Shown: positions 12,423 through 22,852 of the stretch, piece after piece
Layout of the letters: each line of letters begins with the position of its first letter
Position numbering within the stretch: position 1 is the stretch's first letter
The notes under the pieces: model-generated
Databases searched by the model: none
Seen by the model: the letters and a program-made list of their open reading frames with translations, nothing else
Told to the model about the DNA's origin: nothing
Assembly (NCBI GenBank): GCA_000697665.1
Contig: KL197715.1
Span: 540,258 to 604,257, forward strand
Length of the DNA stretch: 64,000 nucleotides
DNA from: Jaapia argillacea MUCL 33604
Taxonomy: Eukaryota > Basidiomycota > Agaricomycetes > Jaapiales > Jaapiaceae
Direction: 5' to 3'
Position numbers and translations under genes: made by a program

Positions 12423-14046
12423 AATTGATCAAGTGGTAGCTAGACCAAAGCCAGGGTTGGAATTCATGCCATAGACTCAAAACGATGTTGGGGTTTCTCG
12501 GAGTCGGTCTGACACTGCGCCTGAGAAGAAGGAATATGAATGTGTTTTCGAGTTAATCACAAGCGATCGCGAGGGAATCGGTGGAGGAGGGTTTGCCTCG
12601 AGGTTGCCTTATCTCTTTCGAGTAAACATGCTCTGTTCGATTGAAAGGCGACTGTGGCAAAGTATGCATGAATTGGGTTAGGTCGGACGAGTTGTACAGA
12701 CTTGGGGGTGGACACTGGAATGGATGCTATTGGGGAAACGAGGATCTGTGTGCTTCCAAGCGACGTGTGTCGTTGCTTCGCAATGCGCATCAAGGGGAGA
12801 CAGTGAACGGGAGCAATGATGCGAAGATAAGGAGGGGAAGAAGGGAAGTGGTCTCGGAGATTGTTGACATTCGAGGACGGGGCAACTAGTCCGGGCTTAC
12901 GGTGTCGGTGTCGGTGGGTGACATCGGGCTCCGAGAACTGTGGGAGGCCTTCTCTGCTCTTCACACCGAACAAAGGAGATGGTGTACACCAGAATCGATG
13001 GAATGAGGGTACATACATGCTTACAAAACACGTCGACACTACATATCCCGTAGTAGCAGGAGTTTACAAAGGAGGTGCGCAGGTAGAGCGATAAAGGGAA
13101 AGGAGATGATGAGAACAAAGGCCAGATCTCGAAGAGAAGTCATGAAGAAGAGAAGAAGGGAATGAAAGGAGATCGCCGAATTGGGATGGGATCTGGGATC
13201 TCGATGCAGATAACCTTGATAGTGATTCGGACCCAGCTGGAGATGTGTGATTAATGATCCGGGGTAATTGCGTATGCGACGGATAAACGAGAGTTCGCAG
13301 GAGTTCGCTGACGACGTGCAGTCGTGGCAGGAAGGGAAGCCAGGGGCGAGGAGAAGGGGTGTGGATAGAGGGGCGATGGGAGCAGGAGGACGGACGGAGA
13401 GAGGTGAGGAGGGGACTCGATCGAGGACCGAGGTGCTCATATGCTGTAATGACACTAATAGCTAGGTGACGCGTCTGGACGGGCGATGGATGGGATGTGA
13501 ATTCATCGAGGGAACAGCGGGAAAAAAATGAAAGGCGAACGTGTCTCTGTGTGTTCACAAGAGGTCCCGAAAAAAGCTGGTGGTTCGCTGGTTGTGGTGT
13601 GGCTATGAAATAACGCCAAGCCCGGGACTGATTTCGTTGGCCGGAGTCTGACGATTGGGGCCTGTTTCACCTGAATAGGCAGTAGCGGGGTCTGGACTGC
13701 ATTTGTAGTCGCTGCTGCTGCGGGCGCTGCCGTCGTCCACAACGATGAAGCGGCAGCTTCAACAGGACTGCGGGAGCAAGGGAGGGCTGTGGCATCCATG
13801 GCTAGTCAGGCCATGGCATGCTTGGAAGCGGAGCAGGTGTACGGAAGCTTGCAGAAACCACTGGAACTAGGAATAGAATTATGATTTATTTTGGGTAGGT
13901 AATTAATATTTGAATTAGCAGGACCCCGGATACTGCCGTCATAGAAGAGATGCCCAGCGTGTGGATATTTTATTGTTGGGCTCATAACTTGCTCCTCATA
14001 CCTGGAGCCCCTTCATTTACTCTCCTTTACTCCTCCGTCCACCACA
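12423..14046. other. Intergenic; weak minus-strand ORFs and promoter of the next gene
   Basis: Minus frames at 12557-13039 (160 codons) and 13039-13558 include one short signal-peptide-like stretch (SLRDLAFVLIISFPFIALPA near 13110-13140) but no domain. A 98-codon minus frame at 13503-13799 is Ala/Thr-rich. The final 100 bases before 14047 are pyrimidine-rich and probably form the 5' UTR of the plus-strand gene. Confidence 0.3.
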
Positions 14047-16155
14047 ATGATTCAGACTCAACTGCACTCCCATTATCGTTCCTCTATTCTTCCTGGTATT
14101 CTCCTCAACCCCTCGCCGAGGAATTCAATCACCCCCCTTCCCCGTCAGCGCGACCCTTCCCCCTCGCCGATATCAGACACACCCGGATACAACTCCCTTT
14201 CTTCTGCGTCTTCCTCGAACGATGAAGACCTTTCATCCTCAACGGACTTGTCTCAGTTACACTCCACTCCTATGAGCACCGTTGGTTCAAGAAAGGCTCG
14301 TTCAGTCGATGGGTCGTCAAGACCAGGCAGCGCTCGAAAGATCCGCTTTGCTCCTCTCCCCGACCCTCGAAGAGACGTCCTCGTCACAGACGAAGGCGAA
14401 GAACTCCCACTATCCGACACTGAATCCAGACACTCCTACGATCCATATCCCTCCTCAACTCCCGCCTCCATTCCAGAGGGTGTCGCAGTGAACGCCATCA
14501 CACCACCCTCAGCTTCCTTGTCGACACCAAATTCATGCTCCCTTCACAGATCTCCATCCGGATCTCCTCGACAACCTTTCGCGGAGTGGGAGGTAGTGGA
14601 GGCCCCTCGCGCTCAGTCCGATTCATCATGTACAGCCACAGAAGAGTACATTGCCACTCCAGCAACTCATCCTTTGTCGACATGCTCTTCTCTTACCGAA
14701 GGCTCTCCCTTAACACCCACACAGTCTACCACTTCCAATGGGACGTATCGAAAGAAGGATTCGAGTTCGGGAGGGTTCACAAGGCGACTACTGAAGCCCT
14801 TCTTGGGCCCCTCCAAAAAGTCGGGCGTCAATCTCTCGATATCAAACCTCAGCACCGAGGATGTCCTCACTCTCGGTACGATCAACCTCTTCCGGTAAGT
14901 TTCCTCATCCACATCGAACGCTTCTTGAATCTCACATGATTGCCTTCAGTTCGAGTTCCCGGGACTCCCGTGGAGGTGAATCCGAAAAAGACTCCGCACT
15001 ATGGGGCACACCTCTCGACCGAACAACTTCGGCTGGATCAACTGTAACTCCCCATTCCAAACCATCCAAATCCCGAGGCTTCCCTCTTGGCCGTTCTCAG
15101 TCAATGACAGCCGCCGACCTGTCAACTACCAAAAAACCCACTACAACTCCGTCGACGTCAAAACCCACCCCGGCGAGACAGTCTCGTAAAGGAACGAGGA
15201 TGTTGAATGGGAGAGTGTATGGCGCGAAGAGGCAAAATTCGAATGCGAACCCGTTTGCGAACGCTCGGGATGACGAACCTGAATTTGTTGAGTGGGGTTA
15301 TGGGGGTATGGGAAGTGTCAAGACTGGTGTTGGGAATGCTGTTTGGAGGGGTGTGCAAGGGGGGAAGACGAGTGTTATGGGTGGGGGTGGAGGAGGTGGC
15401 GTCACTGGCAGTGGAACGGAAGTTGCTGCCGATGATGAGGATGATGGAACTGGGATGGGATGGGTTAAGAGGAGGAGAGAACAGAGGGAGCGCGAACGTA
15501 AAGAGAGGGAGGAAGCTGAGAAGAAGGCGAAGGAAGCTGCGGAGACTCCGACCATCGAGGTGCACGCTCCCGACGCTGAAGCGAAGAACGATGTCGCTGC
15601 ACCTGCTGCCCGCCCAAGCATTGAAGATGACGAAGGCACCGTCGTCGAAGCCGAGACCACTGTGTCGTCAAAACACAAAGAGGAAGCGCCAATTTCCATC
15701 ATCGCCGAATCACAAAACGAGTCTGCACCTGCTCCTGTCCATGAGGTCTCTGCGACGACGAAGACGACGGGCACAGAGCCAGAGCACGTGTATACTGCCG
15801 TAACAGTTCCGGCGCCGGTTTCCCATAAAGCCATCCATCATCCACATTCAGATGGTGGACCTCATACGAGCGATCCTGCGCATACCGCTTCTGTGGAGTC
15901 ATCCGATGTTACGCAGGTGGTGGCTCAACCAAGTATCGACGTCGCTACTGAGGAGGAGGACGATGATGAGGCAGAGGCGGACGTCAGCGCGGGTGATGAT
16001 GAAGATTCTGAAGATGAGGCAGATATCGAAGTGAGTTCTTATTCCCCGCTTGTACCCTATGAATCTTCTGACGATGGTTCTTCGTTGTGTAGGCGAGGAA
16101 AACTTCGAGAGGAGCTGGAGTCGAAAAGATTAGTAGGCATAAGGAGAAGGAATAA
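14047..16155 (+). CDS. Low-complexity basidiomycete protein of unknown function
   Basis: Three exons joined at introns 14895-14949 and 16031-16092 give a product of about 660 residues. The N-terminal third is Ser/Pro-rich and contains RKIRFAPLPDPRRDVLVTDE, which I regard as the core conserved motif. The middle has PEFVEWGYGGMGSV and a Gly run. A basic, charged helix (WVKRRREQRERERKEREE) leads into a long acidic tail (EEEDDDEAEADV...DEDSEDEADIE). The spliced last exon ends with a basic tail, KISRHKEKE. The 14047 ATG is the first in frame. Lack of a signal peptide or helices suggests a cytosolic or nuclear, largely disordered protein. No function is known to me. The exon-3 splice is favoured because it uses good GTGAGT/TAG sites and a short last exon. 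Confidence 0.7.
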
Positions 16156-17050
16156 AGCGTTCCTTCTCTCTCGCCGACTTGTCAAGAACGCTCGAGGGCG
16201 TGATTCGCCCAATCATCTTCTTATGCATATGCTATCTATGCCTTCTGTCAAGGCACCCCACATACACTTATAAGCTGTATTACCATCATCGTCTCGCCGT
16301 TCCGCCCACCACTCTCGTACACACTTGTTTATCGATCGCATACAGCTCCCTTCCTCCCAAATCGTCGATCCGGGACGCATATATCCACATCCCCTTTTCC
16401 CTTCGACATCAACAACCCGCTCACCGCCTCCTTGTACCGACATACAGCACCTTACACCCCACCGTATATACAATCTTAACACCCTCTTATTCGTTGGTGC
16501 CGATATACTCCCCGGGAGGCATCAATCGTCGCTCCATTATTTGTCCCCTACCGACCACTTTTGCCTCCGCGCGCGACAGCATTAGCCTCCTCGTTCGCTG
16601 AGTCAATCGCCGCGCATACGCGGCTAGTCCGTCGTACACTGCGATCCCTTTGTTTATTGGCTTATTGGGTCACCGGTTTCATTCCTGGTTGTGTACATTC
16701 GTCCTTCTCGCATTTTCATTCTCATCATCATCAGACTCTTCATCTCTTCCTCATATCATCATTTCGTTTTCCTTTCCGTTGTGTCGAATGTTGCTCGAGT
16801 ACAGTCAAGGATATTTTATATCGCAATATTACTTGTCTCTCTCACTTCCTCTCTCTGTTCATCCCTCTACAACTCTGTTTCATTGGTCTTTTCCTACTCG
16901 TCTTTCCGCGTCAAAACCGCTAGAACACTGTATGGGACGCTGATGTATCATAATGTATCATTTTGTTTGCTGTGAATAACAATTGAAATTGAAAATGAAC
17001 TTTCGTTCACCCTCGTTGCGATTCTATCATCATCTCGATGCTTGATGTTG
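16156..17050. other. Pyrimidine-rich intergenic stretch
   Basis: The plus strand is rich in C and T, with many TCTT, TCATC and CCTC words, giving several long but motif-free frames. It probably covers the 3' UTR of the preceding gene. No coding feature is supported. Confidence 0.4.
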
Positions 17051-19210
17051 TCAGATCGCGCTGATTCTGTACGCCATCCTCTTCATTTCCGCTCCAGTTG
17101 CCCATCGTGGTGCCAAGTGCGATTTTAGGGGAATGAAAATCGATGAACTCAGGGCCTTTGTCACACTCCCCTGTCCTGCGAAATTACGACAAGTCCTCCT
17201 GAAACGACGTTCGACTTCACCTGTGGGTGTTGGTGACAGGCTTAGCCTCGAGTGCTCCTTGGACCCTAAGGGCTCAGGGTCGCCTTCGTCGGAGGGCAGA
17301 GTATCGTCACCCAATCTCACCATCCTTATGGCAGGGTGACCCCTTCGTTGCACACAGCAACCCCCCAAGCTTAAACGCTAACGGCATGGTTGGGTCGTGG
17401 CATCATGTTGCGTTGGCTGTCGACAGGCAACCACCTTGGCAGTCTCAATGTCTCCAGCAGTTGGCACTTGCATCAAACATGTCGAAGCGGATGGTCGCGC
17501 CTTTCGACCCATCGACTGTATGCGCCCTTATTGCCTGTGCTCTATGCACTGTGGCGATCAAGGTATTTTCGCCAAGAAGCGGTTCATCTCGGTTACTTAT
17601 ACGTTACTTTGGCTTTTAGTTGCTGGATGTTCGCTCTGGTTTCGTTAAATCTTGGTTCCCACCTGCTCCTCGAGGATACCATACGGCCCCGTGTCCTGAT
17701 TATCTCTGTGATATCCGAATTGCTCACACTAGGCCTTACGTTCTGTCGCATATGCTCACTGTCCTCGCCTCAACAGGCTGTCCCTCGAACTCCACTGCCC
17801 AGTGGTTTGTCATTTCAACGCTGCTGTCATTGCTACCCTCCAACGGCAGTCCCTGGATATCTCGTAACCTTCAGGACAATATTCGTGATCCCCTGCCGGT
17901 ACCGCTGCTGCCTTACGCAACGCCGTTGCTGAGATTGCCTTGATGGCCGGTTCGCCATTATTGTATCTGTTGGCCGAGACCGATCATGCTGGCAACTCCT
18001 GTGATGATGTCGATGTAGATCCCAGGCAAGTTCTCCAATATTTATCCAGCCTAATATTAAATGGAAGGGATACCTCCAGAGTATCGACGGTGGGGAAGGA
18101 CCTTCCTCTCGGAGTGGTCATGCAAAATCCAACAGCGTATTCGCCGCAGCCTCGTGATGTGGGGTGACTGACTTTTCCCGTTGATGGGAAAGCTGGGCCA
18201 TTTTTGTCTGGCATCCAACAGCTTGAGACAAGAACTACCGAGTGGAACTGGCGTGGATAGATGGACGGTTCTGAGCGGATGGAACTTGACCCATTTCGTC
18301 ATATGCCGTATGTTTTTAACTTCAGTCCCTCGGGCTGGTCGCACTTCTCTCCCATTTTGGGCTGACAAGATTCGTTGGTGAGATTTCCAGGGCCTCAAAT
18401 CCTCCAGGGCAAGTAATGCGTGAGGGCAGGGGTACGAGATCGTTCTTTGATGCCCGTCAATTTTCACGCCCTCAACTGTCGTAAGGATCATCTGTTGAGT
18501 GAATTTTCATGTCAATAATTACCCGACCTGACCTTTCCCATACGTTATCCGTGCAAAGGACGGGCCATGACCAGGTCGGTTATGAGCGGAGGCCTTAACA
18601 CCTTTCGATAGCTCCTCCATGAACATGCGCTGTGTATGGTATGGTGGTCTTGTGACCTTAAATGAAGGAAGCGAGGCCCACTGCGGTGGGCAGTGTTCAC
18701 TTCATTCAATAGCGATTATCTCTCACTGCTTGGTGTCACCTTCCTCCTTGATCGAATCGCACCGTTGTCCGACACCAATAATTTGGCCAGGACCTGAGAC
18801 ACCCTGGTTTAACACCCGGGCGATATGCCAAGTGGCTAGCAAGGTTCGTGATGGGACGAGATGGAGTGATGTCGTGATAATGGACCTTCTTGCGGAGTGG
18901 GAGGGTTGAGAGATGGGCAATATCGACCGATATAGCAGCAGGTGATGACGAGATTCGGGGTGTTGAGTTACCGAGAACCATATCCCTCCTCGCGCTTCCA
19001 GCTTCCAGCTTCAGGGCTAGCATGGAGAATATCTTATGTGTTTTTGTCGGATCGTAGGTTGAGCAAGGACCGATGAGGATATCAAGCTCCGCGTAACGGA
19101 AATGTGGCTTTTGTTCGACAGCTTCAGTCTTACAACCCCCTTCAATACAGTTATACATCCTGCACGCTCCTCTTGACTTCATCACTTCCCCAGGAGAAGA
19201 TGGCCGCCAT
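17051..19210. other. Gene-poor stretch with possible gene relic
   Basis: The plus frame 17390-17932 (180 codons) includes a hydrophobic run (GYLYVTLAFSCWMFALVSLN, then LLTLGLTF), which hints at a decayed membrane protein. The minus frames at 18057-18491 and 18736-19233 show no domain. No splice chain joins any of them convincingly. I see no transposase or terminal repeats. Confidence 0.25.
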
Positions 19211-19899
19211 CTACTTTCCGAAGATTGTGCCAAACGTCGTACCTTGATGACCCTTTGTGACTTACGTTAGGAGGGCCTCTCGCGGGGAACAGCGGTTACT
19301 CACCAAGAAAGAGCGGCCGGGATCATAGAAAGTGCTGAACGCCGGCGTACGTGTCAGTAATGGAATACGGTGTCAAAAACAGTAACGGACATATATCCTC
19401 GATTGCCGGGAACACCCAAGGTTTTCTCGAAATAAGAGAAGAACGCCTTGCTGTACACGTCGTTTACCTCCGGGTTGATGTTGTCCAGACTCGTCTACCA
19501 GAAATAACGTTAGGATCTTGAATCGAGCGCAGGTAAGGCGCATCGGAGGGAGGGGCAACGTACGATGACCAAAAGCAACGCAGGGTCGAACGTCCCGGCG
19601 AAAGTGAGGTTAGGGTCGTAGGAGTAGTTAATGGAGATGTATTGCTCGGGCTTCTTCAGAGTCTCTGCTGCCAACTTCGCATGTAGTATATCCAAATCAG
19701 ATACATTGAAACTGAGAGAAGGGGAGCGATGCACCTTGGAGAATTCAAGAACGAATGCTCGGGTGTCCGGGACCTATACCGCAGAGCTTCGGTGAGGCCA
19801 CCGACCGCGAACATTCCAGACTCCAGAGCAGATGCACAGCGATTCTACTCCACGCCATTCACGTACCTGAACATTCGTGGTGAGAGCGAGAGACGGCAT
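19211..19899 (-). CDS. Macrophage migration inhibitory factor (MIF)/tautomerase family protein, copy 1
   Basis: MIF-family proteins are small trimeric tautomerases that use the N-terminal proline, exposed after Met removal, as catalytic base. Exon 1 (19899-19867) reads MPSLALTTNVQ, giving Pro2. Further exons give VPDTRAFVLEFSK, then LAAETLKKPEQYISINYSYD...LTFAGTFDPALLLVI, then NPEVNDVYSKAFFSYFEKTLGVPGNRGY, then TFYDPGRSFL and GHQGTTFGTIFGK. All are standard MIF segments, including KPEQYI around the substrate pocket. Splicing uses five short introns, and every exon joins in frame. The total of about 120 residues fits the family. It is the downstream member of a tandem pair with the next gene, which shares its intron positions. 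The role in fungi is not established. Confidence 0.88.
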
Positions 19900-20485
19900 A
19901 TTGGTGGGAGGGAAGGGGGAAATCCAGCAGATGATAGAATGCGAACATCGTCAAGGCTTATAAAGGATCAAGGGAAGAACGGATGACCTAGAATACGCAA
20001 TTTTGGTTCGGAAGCTCGGGGAGAGGTCAGTTGCTTGATGAGGGAAGGGCTATATTGAGGTGGTTGAGGAGATCATGATAAGATAAACGGCTCGGACGAA
20101 CCATTTGCCGCGTCTCGAGCTCACGTGCAAGCACCTTGAGGGCTTGCGAGCGAATGGCAACAACTCCTCTCAACGTAGCAAGTCAACGAACAAACTTGAG
20201 AATAGAGAGAATTGTCGTTCCGGCAGATGAGAGTTTGGAGAATGTCCTATCCCAGCTGAAATGTGGAGAATTATCTGAGATTTTTTGCATCGCAGACTGA
20301 GGGCTTCGCGTATCTCGGATAACCATCACATGCCATGCAACGGTGGGGAAATCGAACAAATGGGAACAGGTGATAAGGTAATGTCACTGGCTCTTTCGCA
20401 GCGTTGCTACTGTCATTCCCCTCGTACTGTCATACAAAGACAAAGGTTCAGAACGTTCATACCGGCCACCGCAAAAGACGACAAC
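19900..20485. other. Intergenic between the two MIF-like genes
   Basis: This should hold the promoter of MIF copy 1 and perhaps a missed last exon of copy 2. I searched the minus strand for the expected GTTF..IFG ending of copy 2 and did not find it. Confidence 0.35.
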
Positions 20486-21065
20486 TCACGCTATATATTC
20501 AGCCTGGGGATCATAGAACGTTCTAAAACATATATTTAGTGGCTCACTCTCCACAGCGGAACCTAGCGCGGAACGAGAACTCACATATATCCACGATCTC
20601 CGGGTACGCCCAACGTCTCCTTGAAGTGATCGAAGAAGGCCTTGCTGTACTTTTCATTGGCCTCAGGGCTCAAAGCGTCTAAACACGTCTGCAAAAGTAA
20701 TCGGTGTTGGGGGTCAGCGAAAAAGAGGGCGGTGGCAATTTCTATGAGCCAAACGTACGATAACCAACAATATGGCGGGATCAAAAGTACCGGCAAAGGT
20801 CAAGGTAGGGTTGTAGTTGAAGTTGATAGAGAAGAACTGTTCAGGTTTCCCGAGTGTCTCAGAGGCCAGCTATAACCATCGAGTAGGGATTGATTACTAT
20901 CGTCCAGCGGGTAGTGTTAAACGGAACGCACCTTCGAGAACTGGAGGACATAGGCCTGAGTGTCAGGAACCTGATGGATCACAGCGTTCATCTATGAGCG
21001 TTTCGACGCAGTGCATATCCAACTGAGCTGACCTGAACATTCGTGGTGAGCTGGAGAGCGGGCAT
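20486..21065 (-). CDS. MIF/tautomerase family protein, copy 2 (C-terminus uncertain)
   Basis: This is the upstream tandem copy of the MIF-like gene. Exon 1 (21065-21033) reads MPALQLTTNVQ with the catalytic Pro2. The next exons give VPDTQAYVLQFSK, then LASETLGKPEQFFSINFNYN...LTFAGTFDPAILLVI, then CLDALSPEANEKYSKAFFDH...LGVPGDRGY, and finally TFYDPQAEYIA. Intron positions match copy 1. Copy 1 then continues for another 15 or so residues (GHQGTTFGTIFGK), but here a stop codon (20488-20486) follows EYIA. Either a final intron starts at GTGAGT beside that stop and leads to an exon I could not find, or this copy is truncated. The C-terminal strand normally helps trimer packing, so the difference may matter. 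Confidence 0.8.
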
Positions 21066-21616
21066 CCTGGAAGCTTCGATATCAGCTAAAAAGTACTGCA
21101 AGCATTCATAAAGCCCCGTCAACAACGTTTTATAAAGCTTGAGCTGATTCAGATTCGACCCCACTGACCAATCTTACCGGAAAGACTTCATGTTCAAGAT
21201 TAGAGTGTCGGAACCGGCCATCCGTGGAGGTTCACATGGTGAGAAAATGCGAGTCTAATTTGAGCGCCCAAGATTTAGACGTGGAGGCAGACGCGGAAGA
21301 AGGCGATCGAGGAAGTGAAGCCAGTTTTGATTCTTGGTCTCATGTCAATACCATCCAACTCCGAAATGTGGGACACGATTGGAGAGAGACCCCGGCGAGG
21401 CTACCTGCGTTTAATAACAGTTTATAAGGTCAATATGGTGTGGGTCTGATACCCCCGTTCAGTATCTAGCAATACGCATACCCACAGGCCATGAGAGGTC
21501 AGAGGTTAAAATACAGGAATAAAGATCACGATCGCTGAGAAAACCTGGTTGAAGACATGGAATAATTAAGACGCCGAGTACTTCGTCGGAAGATCGCCAG
21601 GGTTTTGGAAAGTCAA
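21066..21616. other. Intergenic, no gene seen
   Basis: It contains the promoter of MIF copy 2 and the 3' flank of the BTB gene. A plus frame of 67 codons at 21224-21427 has no motif. Confidence 0.4.
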
Positions 21617-22609
21617 TCAAATTTCATCTTCTCCGCCTCCTAAAATTCGGACCGAAGTATTCAGTGGCTCGTAATGACAATTTGGACGAGCACAGACCTC
21701 TTCAATTATCCTGTCAACTTCCATGGCGAAAACCTTGCTAAACTCCATAAGATCGGAGAAGGCTCTGATCCTGCACGAAAGACATTCTGACGCGGTGATC
21801 AACGCGGGCCACATGATCTCATGAGCCGTCACTGCAGACCCGTAGGGCTTCTCTCTAAGGGATTTCCCCGCCGCAAGCATATATTGTCGCCACCAGGGCA
21901 GCACTGAGCGGGTTGTCTGGCGGAAGACAACAAGATGGCGATTTTTGCAATACAAGCACGCGTCACAGAAGTGCCATTGCTCAGGGGATGTCCATGTGAT
22001 GTAGGTGGCCGTATCGCGTAGAGCCTCGACGCAGTTCTCCCGGTAAAGAAGTAGTTGGTTGTACGAGAATGCTGTAAGTGATCGTAGGTCGTTGGTAGCG
22101 GATGAACTAGTTTCGCCGTCCTCAGGGTTTGGAATTGAGATTGGGAAGTTCACACGTAGAGTGTGTGTCGCTGCCACCTTTGCCTCTTTCTCTAATCCAT
22201 GGGCGACGGCAATCGTAAATACTCGCAAGGGCTCCCTTGGGGCAAATTTCTCCGCCATTATTCTTCCTAAACTTCTGGTGGCATCCTCCATGAGGTACTT
22301 TTCGGCCGCTTTGAGGACAGGGAGCAAGTCATCGAGATTTTCGAAAGTCGGATTCGCCATGGGATAGAAAAACCTCAACAAGGCTTCTACCGTTTGCTCG
22401 TCCTCGAATTTCTCGACGAGGAGAACGATAGATGGAGCCTCAGTCTCTACCCGACTCGGTCCGAGAGCGAGCATGTCTTGGAAGAAGGGTGAAACAAGGA
22501 CCAAGATGGCTTTGTGCACCCAAAAGTGAACATTGTCGCAAGACTGGAGTATAAGATCCCCAGAAACATAGTTGAAGATTGAAGACCTGCGCAGAGGATT
22601 TTCTGTCAT
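21617..22609 (-). CDS. BTB/POZ domain protein
   Basis: BTB domains mediate dimerisation and often adapt substrates to Cullin-3 ubiquitin ligases. The 330-residue product starts MTENPLRRSSIFNYVSGDLI. It follows the BTB pattern: DLILQSCDNVHFWVHKAILV, SPFFQDMLAL, an acidic loop, and ALLRFFYPM near residues 90-97. Then comes a mostly helical C-terminal part with a Cys-rich segment (CDACLYCKNRH) and a second Cys pair (ECLSCRIRAF). The gene has no intron, as is usual for the large BTB families of mushroom-forming fungi. I chose the ATG at 22609 rather than upstream in-frame codons that are not ATG. Substrate and role are unknown. Confidence 0.85.
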   Translation of the reverse strand: MTENPLRRSSIFNYVSGDLILQSCDNVHFWVHKAILVLVSPFFQDMLALGPSRVETEAPSIVLLVEKFEDEQTVEALLRFFYPMANPTFENLDDLLPVLKAAEKYLMEDATRSLGRIMAEKFAPREPLRVFTIAVAHGLEKEAKVAATHTLRVNFPISIPNPEDGETSSSATNDLRSLTAFSYNQLLLYRENCVEALRDTATYITWTSPEQWHFCDACLYCKNRHLVVFRQTTRSVLPWWRQYMLAAGKSLREKPYGSAVTAHEIMWPALITASECLSCRIRAFSDLMEFSKVFAMEVDRIIEEVCARPNCHYEPLNTSVRILGGGEDEI

Positions 22610-22852
22610 AGCGAGCGGAAGGTTTGAGGAGATCGTCGTCTGAGCGGGGTTCGAACGAGCGAACCCAATCACGGCAAGCTGACGAAGTCCATCGGCTTGT
22701 GGTGCTATTGATGGTGGCTGTGTTCCATATCTCTACCCTCTTATTGCCGTGTCCGCAGACAGGGTAAACGCAACACTCCTCTCCCACCGCCCTCTCGCAG
22801 CAAAGCCCAAAAGACGCCACCAAATATTAAGCTCTAGGGAGTAGAGCTAGCG
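22610..22852. promoter_or_regulatory. Divergent promoter region, BTB gene and 22853 gene
   Basis: Only about 240 bases separate the two start codons on opposite strands. Both promoters must lie here. No specific element is clear. Confidence 0.4.

Noticed and set aside
7600-12450. STE3-type pheromone receptor genes (mating-type locus)
   Set aside because: I looked for the receptor hallmarks (W-C-D-I after helix 2, FFGF near helix 7) and found only weak, scattered resemblances. Not supportable.
13039-13558. Secreted small protein from a signal-peptide-like stretch near 13130
   Set aside because: No downstream exon could be joined convincingly and the region is simple-sequence rich.
16093-16273. 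Read-through end of the 14047 gene at 16273
   Set aside because: A GTGAGT...TAG intron (16031-16092) gives a shorter, charged C-terminus in keeping with the rest; the read-through part is hydrophobic and motif-free.
22640-22675. GGTTCGAAC resembling a tRNA B box
   Set aside because: No matching A box, acceptor stem or cloverleaf; it lies upstream of the BTB start codon.
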